Of a stretch of DNA of 64,000 bases, positions 39,597-49,998 are shown one piece after another (the stretch's first letter is position 1; each line of letters starts with the position of its first letter). Origin of the DNA: CAVTJL01 sp963752325 (GTDB lineage: Bacteria; Pseudomonadota; Alphaproteobacteria; Geminicoccales; Geminicoccaceae); the NCBI GenBank assembly GCA_963752325.1, contig CAVVXU010000005.1:372001-436000 (forward strand), read 5' to 3'. Under the pieces are notes generated by a model. It did not search any database and was not told where the DNA came from. It worked only from the letters and a program-made list of their open reading frames with translations. The position numbers and the translations under genes are program-made.

Positions 39597-40413
39597 CTGC
39601 TCTCATGCCGCTCGATGCACACCGCCAGCACCTTGAGCGGATCCCTCGCCCACCAGTCGCGCGAAAAAATCTCGACCTCGTTGAGGCCGTCATAGCCCTG
39701 GGCCCGGACCATCTCGCGGATGCGGGGAATGTCGATGACGCCGTCGCCCATCATGCCGCGGTCCTCGAGCAGGTCGCGCGTCGGCACCAGCCAGTCGCAG
39801 ATGTGAAAGGCCAAAAGCCGCTTCTCGCCGCAGCGCTCGATCTGGGCGGCGAGCTCGGGGTCCCACCAGACATGGTAGACGTCGACCGCGACGCCGACGC
39901 CCTGGTTGCCCAGCCCGTCGCAGATGTTGAGCGCCTGGGCCAGCGTGCTGATGACGGAGCGGTCGCCGGCATACATCGGGTGCAGCGGCTCGATCGCGAG
40001 CGGCACGCCGGCCGAGAGGGCGTCGTCGAGCACGGCGGCGATGCCGTCCTCGACCATGTGGCGGGCGCCCTCGAGGTCGCGCGAGCCGTGCGGAAGGCCG
40101 CCACAGACAAGAACGAGGCACTCGGCGCCGATGGTGGCCGCCTCCTCGATCGCGCGGCGATTGTCGTCGAGGTTGCGCCGGCGCTCGGTCGCGTCGTTGG
40201 CGGCGAAGAAGCCGCCGCGGCAGAGGCCGGTGACGCGCATGCCGTTGGAGCGGAGGATGCGGGCCAATTCCTTGAGGCCCGTCTCGCGGAGCTGGTCGCG
40301 CCAGGGCGCCACGCCGCGAATGCCCATGCGGGCACAGCCTTCGACCGCCTCGCGCAGCCCCCATTGCTTTCGCACGGTCGCGAGATTGATCGAGAGCTTT
40401 TCGGTCCTGGCAC
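39590..40413 (-). CDS. TIM-barrel sugar phosphate isomerase/epimerase
   Basis: Xylose-isomerase-like TIM barrel of about 274 residues. Blocks: LSINLATVRKQWGLREAVEG, ITGLCRGGFF-type strand, VLVCGGLPHGSRDLEGAR, VPLAIEPLHPMYAGDRSV, and the metal-site VAVDVYHVWWDPEL and HICDW. Metal-ligand glutamate, aspartate and histidines are present. The best start is GTG 40413 if one A of an AAAA run near 40396 is extra (MPGPK then LSINLA). Last gene of the TctABC-linked catabolic operon; probable epimerase for the imported sugar acid or its keto product. Confidence 0.82.
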
Positions 40414-40425
40414 GGATTCGGATCC

Positions 40426-41933
40426 TCAGTTGGAGCGGCGAAGGAGGCGGGCCGCCGCCTCGCGCACGACGCGGAAGCTCATCAGGATGGTGACGAGCGT
40501 CAGCACCCATAGCACGGCGCTGATGGGGCGGGTGAGGAAGGGGACGAGCGAGCCGTCCGAGAGCACCATGCCGCGCCGGAAGCTCTTGTCCAGGAGGTCG
40601 CCCAGGACGATGCCGAGCACGAGCGGCGCCATCGGGTAGCCCATGATGCGCAGCAAAAAGCCCAGCACGCCGAAGCCCAGCATCACCCAGACGTCGAAGA
40701 GGCGGCTGGCGATGGCGAAGGAGCCGATCGTGCAAAGCGTAAAAATGATCGGCATCAGGCGCTCGCGGCTGATCGAGAGGACCAGGAGCAGCGGCCGGGC
40801 GAGCGCGAGGCCGAGGATCAGGATGGCGACGCTCGCATAGAGGATCATCGCCACGACCTGGAACACGAAGCTCGGGAACTCGATCATGATCAGGGGGCCG
40901 GGCCGCACGCCGTGGATGAACATGGCGGCCAGGAGGACGGCCGACGGGTGCCGAGCCCGGGACGGCCAGCGTCAGCACCGGGATGATGGCGCCGGGCACG
41001 GCCGCGTTGTTGCCGGTCTCGGCGGCGAGCAGCCCCTCGACCGAGCCCTTTCCGAATTTTTCCGGCTCCTTGCTGGCGCGCCGGGCGGCCGCGTAGGAGG
41101 CCCAGGCGCCGATGTCCTCGCCCACGCCCGGGATGAGCCCCATCAGCGTGCCGATCAGGCCCGAGCGGATGATGGTGCGCCAGTAGGCGGCGACCTCGCG
41201 CCAGCTCGGCACGACCCGGTCGGTCGCCGAGCGCACCGATTCGTAGGCCGGCTGGGCCATCACCATGATGACCTCGGCAAAGCCGAAGGCGCCCACCAGC
41301 GCCGGCAAAAGCCCAAAACCGCCGGCGAGCTGGGTGCTGCCGAAGGTGAAGCGCTCGTAGGACTGGATGCCCTCCTGGCCCACCATGGCGACCATCAGGC
41401 CCAGGAAGCCCGCGATCCAGCCCTTGAGCGGATCGTCGAGGGCCGTGAGATGGCCCGAGATCACGATGCCGAACACGGCCAGCCAAAAAAACTCGAAGCT
41501 GCCGAAGTCGAGCGCGAACTCGGGCCAGCACGGGCGCCACCAGTGCCAGCAGCAGCATGCCGATCAGCGAGCCGAGGAAGGAGCCGGTGGTGGCGAGGCC
41601 CATGGCGCGGCCGGCATGGCCGGCGCGGGCGAGCGGAAAGCCGTCGAGGGTGGTGGCGGCGTTGGCGGGCGTGCCCGGGATGTTGAGCAGGATGGCGCTT
41701 CTGGAGCCGCCATAGATGGCGCCCACATAGGAGCAGATGAGGATCAGGATCGCGTCGTCGGCGCCCATGCGGAAGGTGAGCGTGGTGAGGAGCGCCACGC
41801 CCAGCGTCGCGGTCAGGCCGGGCAGCGCCCCGATGGCGATGCCCAGAAGCGTCGCCCAGAAGATCTCGAACAGGCTCCAGGGGCTCGCGAAGTGGACGAT
41901 CGCCTGTGCCAGATAGACGAGGCCGTCGGGCAT
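40426..41933 (-). CDS. Tripartite tricarboxylate transporter large permease (TctA), two frameshifts
   Basis: Large membrane subunit of a TTT secondary importer, about 500 residues. N-terminus LLGIAIGALPGLTATLGVALL is the conserved TctA block, with GGSRSAILLNIPGTPANAATTLDG next. An indel near 41530 leads into FWLAVFGIVISGHL, GLIPGVGEDIGAWASYAAAR and AAETGNNAAVPGAIIPVLTL; another near 40950 into HGVRPGPLIM and the last helices. It works with TctB and the TctC binding protein encoded just upstream. Confidence 0.88.
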
Positions 41934-41945
41934 CCGGGAGGGATC

Positions 41946-42433
41946 CTAGGGCAGGCGGACGAGGAAGACGTAGCGGAAGACCGCCGACACGGCGCCCGGA
42001 CACGACGGCCGCCGATCACCACCGCGGCCACGGCCGAGCCCAGCCGCCTCCGCCCGCTCCCCAGCTCGAAGAGAAAGACAAAGGCGGCGACGAACAAAAA
42101 GGTCGCGAGCCAGAACGGCAGGTGGCCGACGAGGCCGGCGGCGTAGACGAGCGTCAGCAGCAGGGTCAGCGCGATCCGGGCGAGGCTGAGCCCCGTGAGC
42201 GGCCCCGGCGCGTCGCCGGCACCACCTGCCGCCGCAAGCCGGCGGATGGAGCGGCCGACCAGCGCCAGCGCCAGGATCAGGATCACGACGCCCAGGATGC
42301 CCGGCACCAGCCCCGGCACGGACCAGGGGTTGACCCCCTGGTCCGCGAAGCGCGGCATCTGCCAGGACAGGGCGACGATGCCGAGCCCGAGGGCGATCAA
42401 GAGACTGCCGAAGGCGAGATCGGCCCGGCTCAC
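41946..42433 (-). CDS. Tripartite tricarboxylate transporter small permease (TctB), C-terminal frameshift
   Basis: Small four-helix membrane subunit of about 162 residues. GTG 42433 starts SRADLAFGSLLIALGLGIVAL, typical of TctB, followed by VPGLVPGILGVVILILALAL and the last two helices. An indel near 42000 is required to end as VFLVRLP at 41946. Because of another indel near 42442 the TctC frame runs straight into TctB with no stop; restoring it gives a TctC end of GIQKP and a GTGA overlap, so I do not believe in a fusion. Confidence 0.82.
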
Positions 42434-43449
42434 GGCTTCTGCGATGCCGACCGTGTCCGGGCTCACCTTGGCCTTGCCGCCGTCGAAGAGCAGCCAGGCG
42501 GTGGTGCGCACGGCGGGCTCGACCGCCTTTTGCGCCGCCTCGCCATAGAGGTTGCCCGCGAACTGGGCGCCGCGGCTGTTGGCGTATTTCTGCAGCGCCG
42601 CCGAGCTCGCGATCTTGTCCTTCCAGACCATGTCGAGCGTCTGGACGACCTCGTCGGGCACGCCCTTGGGGACGAAAATGCCGAAATAGTTGGGCGCCAC
42701 CGGAAAGTCCTTCACCGTGTCGGTCAGCGGCGGCACGGTGCCGAAGCCCTCGATCTCCAAGGGCTTGTCCGAGAGCACGGCGAGCGGGCGGATCTTCCCC
42801 GCCCGGATCATCTCGGCCTGCTCGACGGCGAGCTGCGTCGTCACCTGCGTCTCGCCGCTGACCGTGGCGATCACCGCCGGATTGCCGCCGTCATAGGTGA
42901 CGTGCTTGTACTCGATGCCGGTGGCGTTCCGGATCGACTTCGATCGCGGTGTGGCCGCTCGAGCTGAGCCCGGCGGTGGCCACCGTGATCTGCCCCGGCT
43001 TCGCCTTCATGGCGTCCAAGAGCTCCTGCATCGTCTTGTAAGGCGTGTCCGCGTTGACGCCGACCAGCGGCACGTTGGCGACATCGAGATAAAGATGCCA
43101 GTCGCCGATATGCGTATCCAGCATGCCCAGCACGATGTAGGTGCCCAGGTCCTGGGCTGCCCCCGCGGTCCAGGTGTAGCCGTCCTTGGGGCCGTCCAGC
43201 ACCGCCTTCGTGCCGATCGAGCCCGAGGCACCGGGCTGGTTCACGACGACCACGTTCTGGCCCAGCGCCTGCTCGATCTCGCCGGCGGCGATGCGCGTCA
43301 CCTGATCGGTCGAGCCGCCTGCCGACCAGGGCACGATGATCGTGATGGGCCTGCTCGGGCTTCCAGGGATAGTCCGCGGCACCCGCCGGAAGCGCTGCCG
43401 CCATGGGCAGCAGCAGCGCCGTGCCGATGAGAGTCCGTCGCTTTATCAT
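42430..43449 (-). CDS. Tripartite tricarboxylate transporter binding protein (TctC), frameshifted
   Basis: Periplasmic binding protein (Bug family) of about 340 residues, first gene of the transporter set. Signal peptide MIKRRTLIGTALLLPMAAAL. Then PITIIVPWSAGGSTDQVTRI with the carboxylate-binding loop, VVNQPGASGSIGTKAV, and VTYDGGNPAVIATVSG for the second carboxylate loop. Indels near 43355, 42935 and 42442. Bug proteins bind carboxylates, so the operon imports an organic or sugar acid; which one is not visible. Confidence 0.86.
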
Positions 43450-43524
43450 TTTAAGCCTCCCGCTCTTTAGTTTGTCGGTCGTCCTCGAAAGCGCCCCTCT
43501 CCGGGCGCCGCTTGTCCTCCTCGC

Positions 43525-44509
43525 TCAGCCGTGCCCGAGCACGGGATGGGGCCTGTAGGGTGCCTCGAGGGCCTCGATCTCCGCCTTGTCGAGCTCGAGA
43601 TCGACGGCCGCTACCGCGTCCTCCAGATGATGCGGCTTCGTGGCGCCGACGATGGGTGCGGTGATGCCGGGCTTGTGCAGCATCCAGGCCAGCGCCACGC
43701 GTGCGTTCGGCACGCCCCGCGCCTGGGCCACCCGGCTCACCGCGTCGACCACCGCGAAGTCGCTCTCCTCATAGTAGAGCCGGTGGGCGAACTCGTCGGA
43801 CCTGGCGCGGGTGGTCTCGCCCTCCGTCCGCTTGCCCCGGTTGCCGGCGAGGAAGCCGCGGGCGAGCGGGCTCCACGGGATGATGCCCACCCCCTCGGCC
43901 CGGCAGAGCGGGATCATCTCGCGCTCCTCCTCGCGATAGACGAGGTTGTAGTGGTTCTGCATCGTCGCGAACCGCGCCAGGCCCAGCCGGTCGCTCGTGT
44001 AGAGGGCACGCGCGAACTGCCAGGCAAACATCGAGGAGGCGCCGAGGTACAGAACCTTGCCCTCGCGCACGAGGTCGTCGAGCGCGCGCCATCGTCTCCT
44101 CGATCGGCGTCGTCTGGTCCAGCCTGTGGATCTGGTAGAGGTCGATATAGTCCGTCTGCAGGCGCCGCAGGCTCGCCTCCACCGCGTGCCGGACGTGCTT
44201 GCGGGACGTGCCACGGTCGTTGGGCCCGTCGCCCATGGGATTGAAGACCTTGGAGGCGATCACGACCTGCTCGCGCGGCATGCCGATCTCTTTCAGGGCC
44301 TTGCCCAGCACCTCCTCGCTGGCGCCCTGGGAGTACATGTCGGCGGTGTCGAAGAAGTTGATGCCCTTGTCCCAGGCATCACGAATGAACGGCTTGCTCT
44401 CCGCCTCGTCCAGCACCCAGTCCCGCCACTTGGACGAGCCATAGGTCATCGTGCCGAGGCAGATCCGCGAGACCTTGATGCCTGCTTTTCCTAGATTGAC
44501 GTACTGCAA
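43525..44509 (-). CDS. Aldo/keto reductase, one frameshift
   Basis: NADPH-dependent (beta/alpha)8 oxidoreductase of about 328 residues. Catalytic tetrad: Asp and Tyr in INFFDTADMYSQG, Lys in QVVIASKVF, His in LYQIHRLD. An indel near 44092 links EETMARA to ALDDLVREGKVLYLGASSMF. C-terminal WMLHKPGITAPIVGATKPHH binds the cofactor. The start (TTG 44509) is uncertain, as no good ribosome site precedes it. Close to the YghZ/Tas-type group. In this operon it may reduce an aldehyde or keto intermediate. Confidence 0.84.
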
Positions 44510-44531
44510 TTCCTGGCTCTCCTGCCCTGTT

Positions 44532-45696
44532 TCAGCCGACGCCGTGAACGTCGAGCAGCTTGGTGAGCCGGGCCGCCGCAAGATCGGGATCGCGCAGCAG
44601 GCCGGCCCGGTCCGCCAGTCGAAATAGCTCGGCGAGATGCAGGATCGAGCGGGCACTCTCCTGCCCGCCCAGCATGGTGAAGCCGCGGCTGATGGCCGTT
44701 GAGCCACGCCATGAAGACCACGCCCGTCTTGTAGAAGCGCGTGGGTGCCCTGAAGATGTGGCGCGAGAGGGCGACCGTGGGCTCGAGCACGCTGAAAAAG
44801 CGCTCCCTGTCGCCGCGCGCCAGCGCTGTGAGCGCCGCCGAGGCCGCAGGCGCTATCGCATCGAAGATGCCCAGGAGCGCGTCGGAGTGGCCCTTCTCGT
44901 CGCCGGCGATCAGCTGGGCATAGTTGAAGTCGTCGCCCGAATACATGCGCACGCCCTCGGGCAGGCGCCGGCGCATCAGGATCTCCTTCTCCGCCGAGAG
45001 CAGCGAGACCTTGATGCCATCCACCTTGGCCTGGCTCTCCTCGATGACCTCGAGACAGGTCTCCATCGCCTTCCAGTGGTCGTCCGCGCCCCAATAGCCG
45101 GCGAGCGCCGGGTCGAACATCTCGCCCAGCCAATGGATGATGACGGGCTCGTCCGCCTGCTCCAGGATGCGCCCATAGACCTTCGCATAGTCCTCGGGCC
45201 CGCGGGCGCAGGCGGCGAGTGCCCGGCTCGCCATCAGGATGACGCGCCCGCCCAGCGCCTGGACGGCGTGGAGCTGGGTCTCGTAGGCGGCGATCACATC
45301 GGCGAGCCGGACCTCGGCGCTCGGAAGCAGATGGTCCGTGCCGACGCCCGAGAAGACGATGGCTCCCGGCACCGTCCGCGCCTCGGCGACCGAGCGGCGG
45401 ATCAGCTCGAGCGCGCTCGTCCAGTCGAGCCCCATGCCGCGCTGGGCCGTGTCCATCGCCTCGGCCACGGCGAGGCCCAGCCCCCAGAGATGGCGGCGAT
45501 AGGCGAGCGTGGCGTCCCAGTCGATCGCCACGTCCAGCCAGGGATCCTGCTCCGCCAGCGGATCGTGCACCACATGCACGGCGGCGAAGGCGACGCGATC
45601 GAACGGCCCCTCGGCACGCACCGGCAGATCGGCCGGCGGCCCCATCTCATAGTGCTCGATGCTCCGGTCGGCCCGCGGCAAACGAACAAACGTCAT
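44532..45696 (-). CDS. DUF993/dihydrodipicolinate-synthase-like aldolase, one frameshift
   Basis: Putative class I aldolase or lyase of about 388 residues. The N-terminal VAFAAVHVVHDPLAE and IDWDATLAYRRHLWGLGLAV are DUF993 marks. The barrel contains EPVIIHWLGEMFDP, the Schiff-base lysine candidate in KVDGIKVSLL and YSGDDFNY. An indel near 44705 joins AWLNGHQ to a C-terminus ending at 44532. DUF993 genes are regularly found with Gfo/Idh/MocA dehydrogenases and TIM-barrel isomerases in sugar-degradation loci, as here. Likely cleaves a keto-sugar acid; inferred. Confidence 0.82.
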
Positions 45697-45699
45697 CGC

Positions 45700-46851
45700 T
45701 CAAACCTCCAGCGGCGGCACGTCGAGCCAGCGCCGCTCGGCCCAGCTCTTCATGCCCAGCTCGGCAAGCTGCACGCCCTTGGCCCCCTCGACCAGGGTCC
45801 ACGCAAAAGGCGCATCCTCGACCAGGTGGCGGATGAACATCTCCCACTGGACCTTGAACCCGTTCTCGAAGGTCTCGTTGTCGGGGACCTCCTGCCAGTC
45901 GCTCATGAAGTCGATCGTCTGCCGCTGGTCGGGGTTCCACACCGGACGCGGCGTGTTGACCCGTGCCTGGCTGAGGCAGCGGGTGAGCCCGGCCACCGCC
46001 GAGCCCAGCGTCCCGTCGACCTGGAAGGTGACGAGATCGTCGCGCCGCACGCGCACGCACCAGGAGCTGTTGATCTGGGCCACGATCCCGCCCTCGAGCT
46101 CGAAGGTGGCGTAGGCCGCATCGTCGGCATCGGCAGCATAGCGCCGGCCCTGCTCGTCCACCCGCTCGGGAATGTGGCTGGCGCCGAGGCAGGAGACCGC
46201 CCGCACCTCGCCGAAGAGGTTGTCCAGCACATAGCGCCAGTGACAGAGCATATCGAGAATGATGCCCCCGCCTTCGTTTTTCTTGTAGTTCCAGGAAGGG
46301 CGTTGCGCCGCCTGCCAGTCGCCCTCGAACACCCAATAGCCGAACTCGCCCCGCACCGAGAGGATGCGGCCGAAAAAGCCCGCGTCGATCAGCATTCTGA
46401 GCTTTCTGAGCCCAGGTAAAAAAAGCTTGTCCTGGACGACGCCGTGCTTGATGCCGCGCGCTTTTGCGAGTCGCGCCACCTCGAGAGCGTCCGCGAGGCT
46501 CGAGGCCACCGGCTTCTCGCAGTAGACGTGCTTGCCGGCCTCGATCGCACGTGTGAGCAGCGCCGCCCGGCCGTCCGTCGTCGCCGCATCGAAAAAAAGA
46601 CTGTCGGTGGGGCTCGCCAGCGCCGCGTCGAGGTCGGTCGTCCAGCGCTCGATCCCATGCGCCTCGGCCAGCGCCTCGAGCTTCTTTCCGTTGCGCCCGA
46701 CCAGCAGCGGATCGGGCATCACGCGCTCGCCATCGGCGAGCCGCACCCCGCCCTTCTCGCGGATCGCCTTGATGGAGCGGACGAGATGCTGGTTCGTCCC
46801 CATCCGCCCGGTGACGCCGTGCATGATGATACCCAGGCGCCGCTGGCTCAT
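45700..46851 (-). CDS. Gfo/Idh/MocA-family sugar dehydrogenase
   Basis: NAD(P)-dependent dehydrogenase of 383 residues, intact frame. Cofactor-binding N-terminus IIMHGVTGRMGTNQHLVRSI, the EKP motif in KHVYCEKPVASS, and a C-terminal substrate domain with GGIILDMLCHWRYVLDNLFG. The start at 46851 follows GGTACGGA-type spacing with GGGAGG upstream. It is the promoter-proximal gene of the run ending at the isomerase, so it likely performs the first oxidation of the imported compound. Confidence 0.88.
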   Translation of the reverse strand: MSQRRLGIIMHGVTGRMGTNQHLVRSIKAIREKGGVRLADGERVMPDPLLVGRNGKKLEALAEAHGIERWTTDLDAALASPTDSLFFDAATTDGRAALLTRAIEAGKHVYCEKPVASSLADALEVARLAKARGIKHGVVQDKLFLPGLRKLRMLIDAGFFGRILSVRGEFGYWVFEGDWQAAQRPSWNYKKNEGGGIILDMLCHWRYVLDNLFGEVRAVSCLGASHIPERVDEQGRRYAADADDAAYATFELEGGIVAQINSSWCVRVRRDDLVTFQVDGTLGSAVAGLTRCLSQARVNTPRPVWNPDQRQTIDFMSDWQEVPDNETFENGFKVQWEMFIRHLVEDAPFAWTLVEGAKGVQLAELGMKSWAERRWLDVPPLEV

Positions 46852-47176
46852 CCGTACCTCCCCGCGCCCGCGTTGCCGGGCTCCACTGCCAATGCCCGAT
46901 CGGCGGCGATGGCGCAACCACGGCGGGCGACGTGAAAGGAGATGACTACCGATGCTGAGTGTATCACCAGCTGTCGGAGTCGGTGAGCTGGCCCGATCCG
47001 GCGACGAGCGGCCCATGATCCCCCTGCCGCGCATGCGTCACTGATGACTTGCGAAAGCATCCGACGTATATTGATCATGATCCAAGCTTTAGGTCGTGCT
47101 CGAAACCGAGGTCGCGCCCATCGGCGCTTTCCGCGGGACACGGTCTTTCTTGTCCCGCCGAGGGGAGGTCGGGACG
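46852..47176. other. Intergenic region between divergent operons
   Basis: No convincing gene. It should contain the promoter of the dehydrogenase operon (minus) and of the binding-protein/cyclase pair (plus). An AT-richer patch with imperfect dyad symmetry (TTGATCATGATCCAA, about 47069-47087) is the only candidate operator. Confidence 0.5.
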
Positions 47177-48187
47177 ATGCATCCTATGCTCCTGTCGGCT
47201 CAGGCCCGTCACCGGCTCGGGCTCGTCTGCGCGCTCGTGATGGCCGCCACCGGCCCGGCTGTGGGGCAGTCGTCCTCGAAGGATCTGCCGCGCGTCGGGG
47301 TGCTGGCGTGGGAGTCGTGCGAGTCGGATTACCTCATGACCCCCTCGGGCCCGTTCCTCGAGGGCCTGCGCGAGATCGGCCAGGTGCCGGGCAAGACCTT
47401 CCTCCTCGAATGCCGGAGCGCGGGCGGTGCCTACGCTGGTCAGCTGAAGGCGGCCCATGACCTCGCGGGCATTCCGGTCGACGTTATCGTCAGTAACAGC
47501 GAGCCGGGAGCGCACGCGGCGCGCGCGACGACGACCACGATTGCGATCGTGAGCATCATCAGCGGAGATCCGGTGGCGTCGGGGTTGGCGCAGAGCCTGG
47601 CGGCACCCGGCGGCAACGTGACTGGCGTCAGCTACTATGCCACGGAGCTGACGGCAAAGCGGCTCGAGCTCCTGATCGAGATGCTCCCCCGCCTCCAGAA
47701 GCTCGCGGTCCTCGCCAACCCCGACGTCTCCTACCTGCCCTTCGAACAGGATACCGAGCGCGCAGCGCGCCGCTTCGGCATCAGCGCAACCGTCTACCGC
47801 ATCAGGCAGGCGTCCGATCTGGAACCAGCCTTCGCCCAGATTGCGGCAGACCGAGCAGACGCCGTCTTCGTGCTGCCTGACGTCGTGCTTGCGATCGCAT
47901 CGCCCCTCCTCGCCGCGCTGGCGCTCGAGCACGGCCTGCCGTCGATGGCCTGGGGCAGCTGGTTCACGGATAGCGGAATCCTGATGGCCTACTCGACGGA
48001 CTATGAGGCATTGACTCGTCGCCTCGCATACTTCGTCGACCGGATTCTCCACGGGGCAAGCCCGGCCGAGCTGCCGATCGAGCAGCCGGCCACGTACCAG
48101 CTGTCGATCAACCTCAGGACGGCCAAAGCGTTGGGTATCGACGTCCCCCCGAGCCTCCTGCTCCTCGCGACAAAGGTGGTCGAGTGA
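47177..48187 (+). CDS. ABC-type substrate-binding protein (PF04392 type) paired with a cyclase
   Basis: Periplasmic binding protein of 336 residues, intact frame. Start ATG 47177 after GAGGGGAGG; a signal peptide with LVCALVMAATGPAVGQ follows. The core has PRVGVLAWESCESD, VDVIVSNSEPGAHAARAT, SGLAQSLAAPGGNVTGVS and EMLPRLQKLAVLANP, typical of the ABC_sub_bind family (TrpX-like). No permease or ATPase gene is present; instead a membrane cyclase gene follows after 43 bases. The protein may therefore act as a ligand sensor for the cyclase, not as a transporter part. Confidence 0.84.
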   Translation: MHPMLLSAQARHRLGLVCALVMAATGPAVGQSSSKDLPRVGVLAWESCESDYLMTPSGPFLEGLREIGQVPGKTFLLECRSAGGAYAGQLKAAHDLAGIPVDVIVSNSEPGAHAARATTTTIAIVSIISGDPVASGLAQSLAAPGGNVTGVSYYATELTAKRLELLIEMLPRLQKLAVLANPDVSYLPFEQDTERAARRFGISATVYRIRQASDLEPAFAQIAADRADAVFVLPDVVLAIASPLLAALALEHGLPSMAWGSWFTDSGILMAYSTDYEALTRRLAYFVDRILHGASPAELPIEQPATYQLSINLRTAKALGIDVPPSLLLLATKVVE

Positions 48188-48230
48188 CGCTGGCACTCGC
48201 GCACGGCGTCACCCTCGCGGCTCGCTAGAC

Positions 48231-49967
48231 ATGCGCCGCCAGAGGCTCGGCTGGCGACGCACACTCTTCCAGAAGTATTTTCTCGTCCTGTTCGTCGCCG
48301 TGACGGTCCCGCTTCTGGCGAATGGTGCGAGCGAGGCCTGGTTCGGCGTGCGCGACCAGCGGTCCATGCTCGGCGACCGGCTCCAGATCCAGGCTGCCTT
48401 CGCCGCAGCCCGGACCCAGGCCTTTCTTGACGATATAAAAAACCAGCTCGGCTGGACCGTGCAGCAGGCCTGGTCGGCGGAAACCGCGAACCAGCACCGG
48501 CTGACCGTTCTGGGCGTGCTGCGACAGGTGCCGGCCGTGATCAGCATCACGCTCGTGGATGGCGACGGGATCGAGCGGCTTTTCGTCTCGCGAACCGACC
48601 TGGAACGCAGGTCGAGCGGCATCGACCGCTCCGCCGATCCGGCCGTGGACGGCGCCCGGGTGCCTGGCGTCTGGTACGGCCCTGTCGTTTACTATGGCGG
48701 CTCCGAGCCCTTCATGACGCTGGCGGTCGCCGGCAATCGCCGCGCCGCCGGCGTCGCTGTTGCCGAGATCAACCTGAAGCTCATCTGGAACGTCATTCTC
48801 GGCATCCGGGTCGGTGCGACCGGCCACGCCCTGATCCTGGACGGGCCGGGACGCCTGATCGCACATCCGGATATCAGCCGCGTGCTGCGAGGGGCCGATG
48901 AGGCCACACTTGCCTCTGCGCGCAGGCTGCAGGACGTGACCAGGACCACCGGCGGAACGGCCGTCGCCGAGAACCTCGACGGCGAGCTTGCGGTCGTCTC
49001 CGCCGCTCAAATTCCGGGTGCCGGCTGGCAGGTCTTCGTGGAGCAGCCGCTGGCCGAGGCGTTTGCCCCGCTCCGCCTCGCCTTCTGGCGGACGGGCATG
49101 CTGGTCCTCGGCGGCACAGCGCTTGCCGGGCTCCTCGCCCTCGTCCTGGCCCGTTGGATGTACGATCCCATTCGCATCCTTGAGGAAGGCGCGGAACGCA
49201 TCGGTGCCGGAGATTTCCGGCACCGGCTCGCGATCACCTCCGGCGACGAGTTCGAGCGGCTGGCGGATCGCTTCAACCGCATGGCGGAGGAGCTGGCAGT
49301 CTCGCAGGAGCGCTCGGAACGGATCGGTCGCCTCAAGCGGTTTCTCGCCCCGCAGGTAGCCGAGATCGTGGAGCGCGCCGGAAGCGAGTTGCTGCTGGTC
49401 AACCAGCGCGTCGAGGTGGTCGTCGTCTTCTGCGACCTGCGCGGCTTCACCGCCTTCTCCGCCAGCGCGGGGCCCGACGCGATCATGCAGGTGCTGGGCG
49501 AGTATTACGAGACGCTCGGCTCGGTCATCTCCCGGCACGAGGCCACGCTCATGAGCTTCTCGGGCGACGGGCTGATGGCCCTGCTCAATGCGCCGGTCCC
49601 TTGCCCGGATCCCGCAGGCCGGGCCGTCGCGATGACGCGCGAGATGCAAGCCGCCGTCCAGGGTCTCGTCGCACGATGGCGGTCGATGGGCCACGCCATC
49701 GGCTTCGGCGTGGGGGCAGCCATGGGCACCGCCACGGTCGGCCGGATCGGCACCGAAAGCCGGCTGGAGTACACTGCAATCGGCAGCGTCGTGAATCTCG
49801 CTTCTCGTCTTTGTGCCATGGCTGCCGACGGCGAGATCCTCGTCGATCCGGCCCTCGCTCAGGCAGTGCGCGACCGGGTCCACCTCACCTCTCTCGGCCC
49901 GCGCCCGATCAAGGGCCTCGCCGCTGCGGTCCCGATCCACTCGGTCGCGATGGGCGACGTGGCATAG
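48231..49967 (+). CDS. Membrane class III adenylate/guanylate cyclase with periplasmic sensor and HAMP
   Basis: Receptor cyclase of 578 residues, intact frame. A first membrane helix (FLVLFVAVTVPLLAN) precedes a Cache-like periplasmic domain of about 240 residues, a second helix (MLVLGGTALAGLLALVLA), HAMP (YDPIRILEEGAERIGAGDF) and the catalytic domain. There the metal aspartates lie in VVFCDLRGFTAFS and FSGDGLMALL, and the transition-state Asn/Arg in GSVVNLASRL. Makes cAMP (possibly cGMP) in response to a periplasmic signal. The preceding binding-protein gene is its likely partner. Confidence 0.9.
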   Translation: MRRQRLGWRRTLFQKYFLVLFVAVTVPLLANGASEAWFGVRDQRSMLGDRLQIQAAFAAARTQAFLDDIKNQLGWTVQQAWSAETANQHRLTVLGVLRQVPAVISITLVDGDGIERLFVSRTDLERRSSGIDRSADPAVDGARVPGVWYGPVVYYGGSEPFMTLAVAGNRRAAGVAVAEINLKLIWNVILGIRVGATGHALILDGPGRLIAHPDISRVLRGADEATLASARRLQDVTRTTGGTAVAENLDGELAVVSAAQIPGAGWQVFVEQPLAEAFAPLRLAFWRTGMLVLGGTALAGLLALVLARWMYDPIRILEEGAERIGAGDFRHRLAITSGDEFERLADRFNRMAEELAVSQERSERIGRLKRFLAPQVAEIVERAGSELLLVNQRVEVVVVFCDLRGFTAFSASAGPDAIMQVLGEYYETLGSVISRHEATLMSFSGDGLMALLNAPVPCPDPAGRAVAMTREMQAAVQGLVARWRSMGHAIGFGVGAAMGTATVGRIGTESRLEYTAIGSVVNLASRLCAMAADGEILVDPALAQAVRDRVHLTSLGPRPIKGLAAAVPIHSVAMGDVA

Positions 49968-49998
49968 GCGGCACCGATCCTGGCAGCGGCCTGCCGGC

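Noticed and set aside
41946..43449. TctC-TctB fusion protein
   Set aside because: The joint lacks only one stop; a single-base indel near 42442 restores a normal TctC end and a GTGA overlap with a TctB start.
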